This document shows positions 1-7,778 of a stretch of DNA of 17,804 nt, one piece after another. The notes under the pieces were generated by a model. It was not told the DNA's origin and did not search any database. It saw only the letters and a list, made by a program, of their open reading frames with translations. The stretch comes from WRDF01 sp031552235 (GTDB taxonomy: Bacteria > Bacteroidota > Bacteroidia > Bacteroidales > Rikenellaceae), in assembly GCA_031552235.1 (NCBI GenBank), contig JAVBMR010000019.1, forward strand, positions 1 to 17,804, read 5' to 3'. Position numbers and translations under genes: made by a program. Each line of letters opens with the position of its first letter. The first letter of the stretch is position 1.

Positions 1-195
1 CTCACCTCCGACTGCGTGATCTGGAAAGCCGCCACACCCGGCTTTATGAACCAGACGGGTGGCTACAACGGCTTCGCCATCGCCCGCCACAGCGGCCTGA
101 CCACCTACATCCCGCAGGCCGCCTTCCCGGGGCTGAATGCCGCATACCAAGGCCTGCAGTGGGCGCAGGCGACGCGGCAAGCCTCCGCTGAATAG
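1..195 (+). CDS. C-terminal end of probable clostripain-like (peptidase C11-type) secreted protein, partial
   Basis: Frame 1 is open from the window edge to a TAG at 193-195 and gives the last 64 residues of a protein whose start is outside the window. The fragment reads VIWKAATPGFM, then SGLTTYIPQ, then a closing AAYQGLQWAQAT segment. From memory, this pattern (Tyr/Trp-Lys-Ala-x-TP, SGLxxYIP, N-x-x-Y-x-x-L-x-W) is the C-terminal signature of Bacteroidales clostripain-family lipoproteins. The catalytic His/Cys part would lie upstream and cannot be seen, so the assignment rests only on this tail. The coding sense itself is well supported by codon use and by the uninterrupted frame. About 195 bases of non-coding sequence follow before the next gene; no clear terminator is visible in them. 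Confidence 0.45.
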   Translation, partial: LTSDCVIWKAATPGFMNQTGGYNGFAIARHSGLTTYIPQAAFPGLNAAYQGLQWAQATRQASAE

Positions 196-389
196 AGTCC
201 ACCCAAATAACCGTAAGTCTCCGCTACATCACCAACAATTTCAGGTTCACTCATCTGTCGGCATCGATTTGCACGGCATGCAGTTTCGTTTATCGTTCAA
301 ATGCCGTTTTGCGCCGACTATGGAACGAAAATTGCATGACGGCATTATCATTAAAATATAGTCCAAAATTTTTTTAAAAAAGTAGACAA

Positions 390-1874
390 ATGAGAACGAT
401 TAAAAATCTTAAGATCGGGATTTTGCTTTTGGCAGTTCCCCTCTCGGTCGCCTCCTGCTGCGACCAATCCAAACAATGCAAGCAGCCAGCACAAACGGCG
501 ACCGAAACCGCCTATGAATTCGTGAACGGTTACCCGACCGAGGCGACCATTCAAAAGGCGTATGACGATGCCGATTTGAACCGTGCTATCCAGACCTACC
601 GTTTCTTCTATCCGACCGTATCCATTCTGGCTACATGGGACGGAAACATAGCAGCCGGCTGTGTCCCCAACCAGACGTTCGCCATTATGGATGGTGCGCC
701 CGCACAAATTGTTTTTACGCCTAATTCCGATACGCGTTATGCGGGCCTGCCGCTCGACCTGAGCAACGGCCCCATCGTGATGGAGGTTCCCGCAGGCCCG
801 ATCATGTCGGCTGTGAACGACATGAACCAGCTGTGGATTATGGATATCGGCATGCCAGGCCCCGACAAAGGTAAAGGCGGCAAACACATCATCCTGCCGC
901 CGAACTACATCGGCGAGGTTCCTTCAGGTTATTATGTGGGAAAATCGACTACCAACCAGGTGCTGGTGTTGCTGCGTGCCATCCCGGCCGACAACAACCC
1001 CGAAACGGGCGAAAAACTGATGCGCTCGGTCAAGGTATACCCGCTTGGTAAACAGGCCACGGAGCTTAACTGGATAAAGTTGAACGATAAACCGGGCGAT
1101 TTTACGCCTGTCCGCTGGGAAAACAATATCGGCTATTGGGAGCGTCTCGCGAAATTCATCAACGACGAGCCTGCCAATCCCGAATACCGCACATGGTATG
1201 GCGAACTGGCCCAGTTGGGTATTGAAAAAGGGAAGCCGTTCAATCCCGACGCCCGCATGAAAGCTATTCTTGAAAAGGCTGCCGTAACGGCCAATGCCAT
1301 CATGCGCGTACAGTCCTTCGCCGACCGTAGTCCCGACCGTATTGTGTGGAACGACCGCCAGTGGGAATGGGCCGTGCTTCGCTACGCAGGCGACGGGAAG
1401 TTCAATACCGAGAACTACGTCGACCTCTATGCACGCGAAAAATGGTTCTATCAGGCCCAAATCGAATCGCCGGCCATGTTCAACCGCGCCCCGGGTGCAG
1501 GTTCGCTCTACTGGCTTGGCCTGAAAGACAACACAGGGGCTTATCTCGACGGGTCGAAGACCTATAAACTGACCGTGCCTCAGCCCGTTCCTGGCAAACT
1601 GTTCTGGTCGGTAACCGTCTATGACAACGAAACCCGCAGTGAGATCGCCACAGAACAGAACAAAGCGGCCCTGCGTTCGATGTTCGAACTGAAAGACCAG
1701 AAAGGTGCTACTGTCGATTTGTATTTCGGCCCGAAAGCCCCGGCAGGCAAAGAGAATGTATGGATACAAACCCTGCCCAACAAGGGTTGGTTTACATACT
1801 TCCGCATCTACGGCCCCGAAGCTCCCGCATTCGACGGCAGTTGGAAGCCAGGCGACTTCGAGGAAGTGAAGTAA
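390..1874 (+). CDS. DUF1254/DUF1214 domain lipoprotein
   Basis: A 494-residue protein with a lipoprotein signal peptide: positive N-terminus (MRTIKNLK), hydrophobic core, and a VASC lipobox with Cys23 as the probable lipid-modified residue. The mature part has the two-domain pattern of the DUF1254 (N-terminal, about residues 60-200) plus DUF1214 (C-terminal, about 360-480) family. Features include NSDTRYAGLPLDLSNGPIVM near residue 115-135 and a C-terminal segment with LFWSVTVYDNETRS and a final NVWIQTLPNKGWFTYFRIYGP motif, all typical of this family. The family is common in bacteria but has no firmly assigned reaction. The start is an ATG preceded by an A-rich stretch (AAAAAAGTAGACAA) rather than a Shine-Dalgarno, as is usual in Bacteroidetes. 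A good terminator follows at 1949-1985. The neighbour downstream is a beta-barrel-like protein, a pairing I have seen with this family, so a joint envelope role is possible. The family call is firm; the function is not. Confidence 0.85.
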   Translation: MRTIKNLKIGILLLAVPLSVASCCDQSKQCKQPAQTATETAYEFVNGYPTEATIQKAYDDADLNRAIQTYRFFYPTVSILATWDGNIAAGCVPNQTFAIMDGAPAQIVFTPNSDTRYAGLPLDLSNGPIVMEVPAGPIMSAVNDMNQLWIMDIGMPGPDKGKGGKHIILPPNYIGEVPSGYYVGKSTTNQVLVLLRAIPADNNPETGEKLMRSVKVYPLGKQATELNWIKLNDKPGDFTPVRWENNIGYWERLAKFINDEPANPEYRTWYGELAQLGIEKGKPFNPDARMKAILEKAAVTANAIMRVQSFADRSPDRIVWNDRQWEWAVLRYAGDGKFNTENYVDLYAREKWFYQAQIESPAMFNRAPGAGSLYWLGLKDNTGAYLDGSKTYKLTVPQPVPGKLFWSVTVYDNETRSEIATEQNKAALRSMFELKDQKGATVDLYFGPKAPAGKENVWIQTLPNKGWFTYFRIYGPEAPAFDGSWKPGDFEEVK

Positions 1875-1948
1875 CGCGCCGGAAAACAGCCCCGCCCTCT
1901 GCCGCTACGGCTTTCCGTCTCCGCGGTTTCGGGCGATAATCAGAACTC

Positions 1949-1985
1949 AAGCCTGACTGAAATTCATTTCGGTCAGGCTTTTTTA
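1949..1985 (+). terminator. Rho-independent terminator after the DUF1254 gene
   Basis: AAGCCTGACTGAAA and TTTCGGTCAGGCTT form a 14-bp stem with one G-T pair and a TTCA loop. The stem runs straight into a T-run (TTTTTT at 1979-1984). It ends only about 14 bases before the next start codon at 1999. Confidence 0.85.
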
Positions 1986-1998
1986 AAAGGATAAATTC

Positions 1999-2805
1999 AT
2001 GAAAACGAGAAAATTACATATGGTGCTGCTTGCCGCATGCCTTGCGGTCCCCGGCGTGGCCCAGGAGCAGAAAAGCGGCGAACTCACACTGGAAGAGGTA
2101 ACCAGGGAGAAACAAAATCCGATGAGCGGTTTCAAGAGCGTTTTCCTCCAAAATGTCACTGTGCCGGTGGGCGAGGGCAATGCCAATTCGCTTTCCGTCC
2201 AGCCTGTCATGCCGTTTACGGTGGGCAAGGTCAAAATCAATACCTACACGATCGTCCCCGTACAGTGGCTTCCGGCCATGCAGCCCGGCGGCGACAAGGC
2301 GGCCGGGCTTGGCAACGTCCTGTTCAACGCTTTCCTGCGCCCGGCCGCCAAGCCGAAAGGCCCTTGGGTGTGGGGCGTGGGCCCGACCATGCAGATACCC
2401 ACGCGCACCGCACCGGAACTGGGCAGCAATCGCCTGAGCGTGGGGCCCGCGGCTTTGCTCTACTATAACGGGAGCGTTTTTTCCGGCGGCGTGGTGGCTC
2501 AGAATTTCTGGTCGTTGGGCGGTACGGGGATCAATAAGGTAAATATGTTCAGTGCGCAATACGTGGCCTATTATAACTTCCCGAAAGGTTGGTACCTGGA
2601 AAGCAACGCTACGGTGACGGCCAATTGGCTGGCCGCCGCAGACAACAAATGGATGGTTCCCCTTGGCGGAGGAATCGGCAAGACATTCAAAATGGGGCGG
2701 TTCTACTACAGCGCGTCGGCGCAGGGCTTCGGCAATGTTGTCCGCCCCGACGGCATAGGCAAATGGATGGCAATAGCCCAACTTCAGGTTATCTTTACCC
2801 AGTAG
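1999..2805 (+). CDS. Outer-membrane beta-barrel-like protein ('neuromedin U'/transporter-type annotation)
   Basis: A 268-residue protein with a cleavable Sec signal (KTRKLHMVLLAACLAVPGVA, cleavage likely after Ala21). The mature chain has no long hydrophobic helices but is full of alternating hydrophobic/polar strands rich in Gly, Tyr, Trp and Asn, and it ends in a strand with a near-terminal Phe (IAQLQVIFTQ), as outer-membrane barrels do. The start of the mature part (NPMSGFKSVFLQNVTV, then SLSVQPVMPFTVG) matches a group of proteins that databases often label 'neuromedin U' or 'transporter', a label with no functional basis in bacteria. It probably sits in the outer membrane; its cargo is unknown. 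The ATG at 1999 lies directly behind the terminator at 1949-1985, leaving no room for a promoter between them. Expression may therefore depend on read-through or on a promoter inside or upstream of the DUF1254 gene. Confidence 0.7.
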   Translation: MKTRKLHMVLLAACLAVPGVAQEQKSGELTLEEVTREKQNPMSGFKSVFLQNVTVPVGEGNANSLSVQPVMPFTVGKVKINTYTIVPVQWLPAMQPGGDKAAGLGNVLFNAFLRPAAKPKGPWVWGVGPTMQIPTRTAPELGSNRLSVGPAALLYYNGSVFSGGVVAQNFWSLGGTGINKVNMFSAQYVAYYNFPKGWYLESNATVTANWLAAADNKWMVPLGGGIGKTFKMGRFYYSASAQGFGNVVRPDGIGKWMAIAQLQVIFTQ

Positions 2806-2830
2806 GGCGGCATTTTCAGCGAATTTTTCG

Positions 2831-2838
2831 TATCTTTC
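2831..2838 (+). promoter_or_regulatory. Possible -7 element for the GH63-like gene
   Basis: TATCTTTC in the context TTTTTCGTATCTTTCAC differs by one base from the Bacteroidetes -7 box TAnnTTTG and lies about 22 bases before the ATG at 2861. No good -33 TTTG is seen at the expected distance, so this is weak. Confidence 0.25.
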
Positions 2839-2860
2839 ACAGCCTAAACCGATAAATCCG

Positions 2861-5608
2861 ATGGCCATGAAGAGATTTTGCCTGACCTTACTGTTTGCGT
2901 TGTTCGCCATGCCTGCTTTCAGCCAGGTGAAACCCGATGCCGATAACAACCACGATATACGTTCGCTGCGCCCGTGGGGGCCGTACACCAAGCTCTACGC
3001 CGGGATATCCCACATCCCGGATATGCAGCGTGGGATGCGCTTCGATTTCTCGGTCATGCCGGGCTACTACCGCAACCGCCAGTTGGTGCCTCACGTACTT
3101 TTCGAGTCGTCCTACTACCCTTGGGAGATCAGCCCCGGGATGGAGCGCGTAACTTACCGATACGAGTTGGAATGGAAAGACCGTGTCTATGTCGATGTGA
3201 CCTATCATATGCTTGACGATCAGCGGACTCTGGTCGAGATGCGGTGCGTGAATAATACCGACCTGAATCAGAACCTGGTGCTGAACAACATGGCCTATAT
3301 CGCCTATCCGGAGGGTGAGCCTGCCGTGAAAGCGGAGGGTGCGGAGAAGCTCAGGTGGTACAACGCCGTGCATTACTCGGTTAACGAACCGGTGAATAAA
3401 TCGCCGCAGTACGGCCTGGTCTACGACGGCTGGAGCCGCAACGAGGAACGTACGTCGCAGTCGCTCGACGGTTCCGTGCTTGCGAAAGACTTGGGTAAAG
3501 ATAAGGGGCATCGGCTTGTGTATAAGGTAGATATCCCGAAGGGGCAGGAGAGCGGCACGATAGCGTTCCGCTATAAAATGCACAAGGGGGACAAGGTAAC
3601 TTACAATGCGAAGGGCCTTGTCAACGGGCAAATTAACTTCGAGGGTACGGAAGATTTCGCTTTCCTCGAAGTGCCTTATAATGTGCCGTCGGACGGGAGA
3701 TACACTTTCGAACTTGTTTCGGAAGGCGGCAAGGGGATGCAACTGGACGGATTCTTCGTGGGCCTCACGGACGATTTCGGGGCGCTCAGGGTCGTGCCGC
3801 GCGATATTCCGTTCGTGCCGGCTATAGAAAGGGGCAAAGATCGTCTGGACTTTATCCTGAAGTATGCCGATGTCGCGAACTATTACGGTGTCGCATGGAA
3901 TTTCCGCATGTCGGAGATACGCGAGATACAGAACGGCGAATTGGAGTCGTTCCTGCGCCGTAAGGTGCACGACCATGTTTCCAGCACCCTGTGGGGCGAC
4001 CGCCAGTGGCATTACACCAACGCTTTCCTGCGCCCGATAGTCCTTGCGCCGAAGTCCGAGGAGGTGCTTTACACGCTGCTTTCGACCGGGACGAAAGAAC
4101 AGGTTGCCGCCGATATGCAGGCTTTCCACGCATCGCAGGAAACGTTCGTCGCGCAGGTGAAAAAGCCCGCCGACTCCAAGAATACCTACCTGCCCGAGGC
4201 TCAGGCGTATAAATTCGGTAACCAGTTGCTCCAGGCGGCAGTCCTGTCGAATATAGTCTACCCTGTCTACACCCAGCGTCAATTCATAAGGCACTTTACG
4301 CCGGGGAAGAACTGGAACAGTCTGTATACGTGGGATCTGGGATTTATTTCGCTGGGGCTTATAGACATCGACAAGACCAAGGCATACGAAACAGTGAAGG
4401 CCTACACGACGCCGGTTGGCAGCGAGTCGGCGTTCATACACCACGGCACACCGCTCCCGATCCAGATGTTCGCTTGCCTCGACCTGTGGAACAACGACCT
4501 GCCGAAGGATTCGCTGGCTGTGCTTTATCCGAGGCTGAAGCAGTTCTTCGATTACATGACAGGCAATGCGCCGGGATCATCTACGCGGATGAAAGGCTCG
4601 GGCTTGTTGCGGACGTGGGATTATTTCTACAACTCGGGCGGTTGGGACGACTATCCGCCACAGAAAGCCCGCAAGACCCGTGACGTCACTCCGGTCGTGA
4701 CCTCGGCCTACTACCTGCGTGCCGCCAAGATATTGAGGCTGGCGGCCAAGGAGTTGGGCGTCAAGGCCGACATAAAATACTACGACGGCATTATCCGTAG
4801 CCTCGGCGACGCCCTGCAAAAATATTCGTGGGACGCCGATGCGGGCTACTTCAGCTACGTCATGCACGATGGAGACGGAAACCCAACAGGCATATACCGT
4901 TACGGCGACGGCACGAACTTCAACATGGGACTCGACGGCGTTTCGCCCCTCGCCTCGGGCATCTGCACCCCGGAGCAGACAGAAACCCTCGCCAAGCATA
5001 TTTTCTCGTCCGAAGAAATGTGGACCAACGTCGGCATATCGACCGTAGACCAGTCGGCGCCTTATTACAGGGAGGACGGCTATTGGAACGGCGCCGTGTG
5101 GTTCCCGCACCAGTGGGTGATGTGGAAGGCGCTACTCGACAACGGTCGTGGCGAAGAGGCGTTCAGGGTCGCACAGACCGCACTGAAGACATGGGAAAAG
5201 GAGTGTGCCGCCAGTTACCACACGTTCGAACACTTCATCATCTCGTCCGAGCGCGGGGCCGGGTGGCACCAGTTCTCGGGGCTTTCATCGAACCTGCTGA
5301 ATTGGTACGCAGCGTATTACAAGATTGGCAAGGTGTCCGCCGGCTTCGAGATATGGATCGACTACGACAGTTTCAACGGGGATTTCTCGGAGTACAGGGC
5401 CGACCTTTCGTTCGATGATGCCACGAAGCCGCACGAGCGCACGATGATCGTGATAATGAACCCGGCGCATGAATACGCCGTCAGTTTCAACGGCCGTTCC
5501 GTACCGGTGCGCTCGGCCTACCCGGGAATGCTGGAGATCACGCTTCCGGCGACCAATAGTGCCGGGAAACTGACAGTCGGCAGGCAGATCGTTTCGCGAT
5601 ACGAGTAG
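2861..5608 (+). CDS. Secreted GH63/MGH1-like (alpha/alpha)6-barrel glycoside hydrolase
   Basis: A 915-residue protein with a Sec signal peptide (cleavage near FSQ at residues 20-22). The first ~330 residues are beta-rich (N-terminal beta-sandwich domain, including SSYYPWEISPGMERVTYRYELEW). From about 370 to 820 the helical barrel appears, with clan GH-G hallmarks. These are a GGWDDYPPQ segment at 593-601, in which Asp596 or Asp597 is the likely general acid, YWNGAVWFPHQW near 745-756 (the family's Y-W-x-G-x-V-W), and FEHF at 789-792 with Glu790 as the likely base, followed by GAGWHQFSGLSS. A short beta domain closes the protein. The combination fits GH63-like enzymes such as YgjK and mannosylglycerate-hydrolase-like proteins, often annotated 'glycogen debranching'. 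The substrate is not readable; an alpha-linked gluco- or manno-oligosaccharide is a guess. ATG 2861 and ATG 2867 (residue 3) are both possible starts. It stands alone on the plus strand, 55 bases after the barrel protein, and converges with the GH2 gene. Confidence 0.8.
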   Translation: MAMKRFCLTLLFALFAMPAFSQVKPDADNNHDIRSLRPWGPYTKLYAGISHIPDMQRGMRFDFSVMPGYYRNRQLVPHVLFESSYYPWEISPGMERVTYRYELEWKDRVYVDVTYHMLDDQRTLVEMRCVNNTDLNQNLVLNNMAYIAYPEGEPAVKAEGAEKLRWYNAVHYSVNEPVNKSPQYGLVYDGWSRNEERTSQSLDGSVLAKDLGKDKGHRLVYKVDIPKGQESGTIAFRYKMHKGDKVTYNAKGLVNGQINFEGTEDFAFLEVPYNVPSDGRYTFELVSEGGKGMQLDGFFVGLTDDFGALRVVPRDIPFVPAIERGKDRLDFILKYADVANYYGVAWNFRMSEIREIQNGELESFLRRKVHDHVSSTLWGDRQWHYTNAFLRPIVLAPKSEEVLYTLLSTGTKEQVAADMQAFHASQETFVAQVKKPADSKNTYLPEAQAYKFGNQLLQAAVLSNIVYPVYTQRQFIRHFTPGKNWNSLYTWDLGFISLGLIDIDKTKAYETVKAYTTPVGSESAFIHHGTPLPIQMFACLDLWNNDLPKDSLAVLYPRLKQFFDYMTGNAPGSSTRMKGSGLLRTWDYFYNSGGWDDYPPQKARKTRDVTPVVTSAYYLRAAKILRLAAKELGVKADIKYYDGIIRSLGDALQKYSWDADAGYFSYVMHDGDGNPTGIYRYGDGTNFNMGLDGVSPLASGICTPEQTETLAKHIFSSEEMWTNVGISTVDQSAPYYREDGYWNGAVWFPHQWVMWKALLDNGRGEEAFRVAQTALKTWEKECAASYHTFEHFIISSERGAGWHQFSGLSSNLLNWYAAYYKIGKVSAGFEIWIDYDSFNGDFSEYRADLSFDDATKPHERTMIVIMNPAHEYAVSFNGRSVPVRSAYPGMLEITLPATNSAGKLTVGRQIVSRYE

Positions 5609-5636
5609 CTTGACTCGAATGTTTGGCACTGAAAAT

Positions 5637-5697
5637 CCCCCCAGCCCTCCCTTTGAAAAAAATGGGGGGCTGGTAATCGGCCTATAAGGCCGATTAC
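5637..5697. repeat. Two adjacent hairpins in the convergent intergenic region
   Basis: CCAGCCCTCC (5641-5650) pairs with GGGGGGCTGG (5664-5673) with one G-T pair. Directly after it GTAATCGGCC (5673-5682) pairs perfectly with GGCCGATTAC (5688-5697) around a TATAA loop. Neither is followed by a clear T-run on the plus strand, so they are weak as terminators for the GH63-like gene, although the first could act as one with its distal A/T. The C-run/CCAGCCCTCCCTTTG/GGGGGGCTGG pattern resembles dispersed intergenic palindromes seen in other genomes. Confidence 0.5.
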
Positions 5698-5729
5698 TCA
5701 ATGGTTGTTCGGGATTATTATCCCTAACT

Positions 5730-5742
5730 CCCCCCCCCCCCC
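5730..5742. repeat. Homopolymer tract of 13 C
   Basis: An uninterrupted run of 13 cytosines in the gap between the GH63-like and GH2 genes, followed by GCAGGGCGAGCGGAGCGAGC, in which GCGAGC occurs twice. Runs of this length slip readily and are also error-prone in sequencing. Confidence 0.9.
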
Positions 5743-5767
5743 GCAGGGCGAGCGGAGCGAGCCACAG

Positions 5768-5788
5768 GGCCGCGCGTGGAGCGCGGCC
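5768..5788. repeat. Perfect GC-only hairpin
   Basis: GGCCGCGC (5768-5775), loop GTGGA, GCGCGGCC (5781-5788). The 8-bp stem is perfect and all G/C. No T-run follows on either strand, so it is not a classical terminator. It belongs to the same structured stretch as the hairpins at 5641-5697 and the C tract. Confidence 0.6.
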
Positions 5789-5838
5789 GTTACAATATGC
5801 GCAATTTCCCGTACACAGGGTGTCTTTGAGTATAAGCA

Positions 5839-5876
5839 CAAAAAACAAGGCCGCCGGGAATATTCCCGGCGGCCTT
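5839..5876 (-). terminator. Terminator of the sulfatase-GH2 operon
   Basis: Positions 5847-5876 are a perfect 30-base palindrome (half-site AAGGCCGCCGGGAAT). Read on the minus strand it is followed by TTGTTTTTTGTG, a good T-rich tail. It lies 22 bases past the GH2 stop codon. Confidence 0.85.
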
Positions 5877-5897
5877 CGTATATCATAAGCCCGAGGC

Positions 5898-7733
5898 TTA
5901 TTCGTTCATCGATTTGATCACGCTCTGGTTGATGGCTTTGAACTTGGCTTCGTCAACCTTAACGATCTTGCGGTCGTATGTGATAAGGCCGTTTACTTCA
6001 ACCTCTACGTCTGTGGTCTGCGTGTAAACAGCTCCCGCGTAAGCGACCTTGATGAAGTCTTTCAGCATGTCGGCGTACCTTGAGTACTCGTCCATGAGCT
6101 CGGCGCTGTCTTTCTTAAGGCCAGAGTAGCCCCAGTTGTTCTTGCTGTCTACCCATGTGTGGCCTTCGAGCGCGTAACCGATACCGCCGTATTCGCCCAG
6201 CACGTTAACCTTCTCGCCATTAAAGAGCACCATGCGCGGGTTCGGGTATTCGTGTGTGTCGAGGATGTCGTCGGCGTTGGTATGGTTGCCGCCGCTCGCG
6301 GGGTTCACCAGGCGCGACGGGTCGTATGTTTTAGTCCATGCAGCAACCGGTTCTGTGTCGAACTGGCCCCATGCCTCGTTGAACGGAACCCAAACCACGA
6401 TCGACGGGAACGACATGCAGAAGTCCATGATCTCTTTCCATTCTTTGTGGTAGATTGCTTCTCCCTCAGGAGTGCGGTCCGCGTCCTTGCCGCCCATGAA
6501 GGTGTTTTTGTCCCAGCGCGAATCCCTTTTGGAACTGCCGCTCGGCATGTCCTGCCATACGAGCATACCCATCTTGTCGCAGAGGTAGTACCAGCGTGCG
6601 CATTCGACCTTGACGTGCTTGCGGATCATGTTGTAGCCGAAGTCGAGGGTTTTCTGGATGTCGTATACGAGAGCTTCTTCTGTGGGCTGTGTGTAGAGCC
6701 CGTCGGGCCACCAGCCCTGGTCGAGCGGGCCGAACTGGAAGAGCGGCTTGTTGTTGATCTCCATGCGGTAGATGCCTTTCGCGTCGCGTTTTTTCGAGAT
6801 CTTGCGCATTGCGGTGTAGGAACCCACTTCGTCCATTTTTTTGCCGGCGTTAACCACGGCGACTTTCATGTCGTAGAGGAAAGGGGAATCCGGCGACCAG
6901 AGTTTCGGATTGCGCACGCTGAGCAGCATTTCGCTGCCGGCAACGCCGCGGCCGAACGCTACGCGGTTTGCACCGTCCATGATCGACACTTCGACCATGT
7001 CGCCCGCTTTGGCGTTGTCCACGTCTACCGTAACGGCCCAACTGTTGGCGTCGAGGTTCGGGATGGTCTTGATGTTGGTAATGTGAGTTTTAGCTACGGG
7101 TTCCATCCATACTGTCTGCCAGATGCCGCTTACCGGTGTGTACCATATGCCGTGCGGGTTGTGTATCTGCTTGCCGCGGGCCTGATAGCCGCGGTCTGTC
7201 GGGTCCCAAACGCGTACTGTAAGTTTCTGGCTGCCTTTGGCATTGAGGAAAGGAGTGACGTTGAACCAGAACGGAACGTAGCCGTTGGTGTGCGTGCCGA
7301 CGAACATGTCGTTCACGAACACGTCCGCTTTCCAGTCCACAGCTCCGAAGTGGAGGATCAGGTCTTTGCCGGCCCAGTTTTTAGGCAGGTCGAAAGAGGT
7401 GTTGTACCACAGTTCCTGGTTGTTGTTCACCATTTTCATTACGCCCGAGAGCGACGATTCCACTGCGAACGGAACGAGTATCTTGCCGTCGTAAGAGGTG
7501 GGTTCCACCTGGCCTTTTTCGCGGATGGCATAATCCCAGAGGCCGTTGAGGTTTTTCCACTCCGCACGGGTCATTTGCGGGCGCGGGTACTCGGGGAGTA
7601 CGTTTTTGGGGTCGATCTTCTCCGCCCAAGGGGTTTTGATCTTGTCGCCTGCGGGCGCCCACTGGGCGCTTGCGTTAGCCGCGCCTACTACCGCGAAGGC
7701 GGCGAGCATAATGCCGAAAACTGTTTTTTTCAT
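5898..7733 (-). CDS. Secreted glycoside hydrolase family 2 (beta-galactosidase/beta-glucuronidase-like)
   Basis: A 611-residue protein when started at the ATG at 7733-7731; a TTG six bases further upstream (7739-7737) is also in frame. A Sec signal (MKKTVFGIMLAAFAVVGAANASAQ) precedes the three GH2 parts. These are a jelly-roll sugar-binding domain (RPQMTRAEWKNLNGLWDYAI to about residue 190), an Ig-like domain (about 205-300), and a TIM barrel. In the barrel, VPFNEAWGQ carries the general acid/base Glu453, and VLGEYGGIG carries the nucleophile Glu514. Both catalytic residues and the (R)KHVKVECARWYYLCDKMGMLVWQDMP strand-helix region are intact, so the enzyme should be active as a retaining exo-beta-glycosidase. 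The exact sugar (galactoside, glucuronide, mannoside) cannot be decided from these motifs. The gene is 45 bases downstream of the sulfatase on the same strand and is probably co-transcribed, which suggests desulfation followed by cleavage of a sulfated host or algal glycan. Terminator at 5847-5876. Confidence 0.92.
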   Translation of the reverse strand: MKKTVFGIMLAAFAVVGAANASAQWAPAGDKIKTPWAEKIDPKNVLPEYPRPQMTRAEWKNLNGLWDYAIREKGQVEPTSYDGKILVPFAVESSLSGVMKMVNNNQELWYNTSFDLPKNWAGKDLILHFGAVDWKADVFVNDMFVGTHTNGYVPFWFNVTPFLNAKGSQKLTVRVWDPTDRGYQARGKQIHNPHGIWYTPVSGIWQTVWMEPVAKTHITNIKTIPNLDANSWAVTVDVDNAKAGDMVEVSIMDGANRVAFGRGVAGSEMLLSVRNPKLWSPDSPFLYDMKVAVVNAGKKMDEVGSYTAMRKISKKRDAKGIYRMEINNKPLFQFGPLDQGWWPDGLYTQPTEEALVYDIQKTLDFGYNMIRKHVKVECARWYYLCDKMGMLVWQDMPSGSSKRDSRWDKNTFMGGKDADRTPEGEAIYHKEWKEIMDFCMSFPSIVVWVPFNEAWGQFDTEPVAAWTKTYDPSRLVNPASGGNHTNADDILDTHEYPNPRMVLFNGEKVNVLGEYGGIGYALEGHTWVDSKNNWGYSGLKKDSAELMDEYSRYADMLKDFIKVAYAGAVYTQTTDVEVEVNGLITYDRKIVKVDEAKFKAINQSVIKSMNE

Positions 7734-7778
7734 GTTCAAGATTAATTAATTGTTTAGGTGTATGTTGTTCGTTGGTTT

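Noticed and set aside
137..361. Small plus-strand ORF of 74 codons
   Set aside because: It overlaps the end of the partial C11-like gene in another frame, is basic and low in coding character, and runs into the leader of the DUF1254 gene.
2888..4444. 518-codon minus-strand frame opposite the GH63-like gene
   Set aside because: Shadow of the plus-strand glycosidase, with no start context and no domain.
6159..7745. 528-codon plus-strand frame opposite the GH2 gene
   Set aside because: Antisense shadow of a clear GH2 enzyme with both catalytic residues; its composition (Val/His/Arg/Ala-rich) is typical of a reverse-frame translation.
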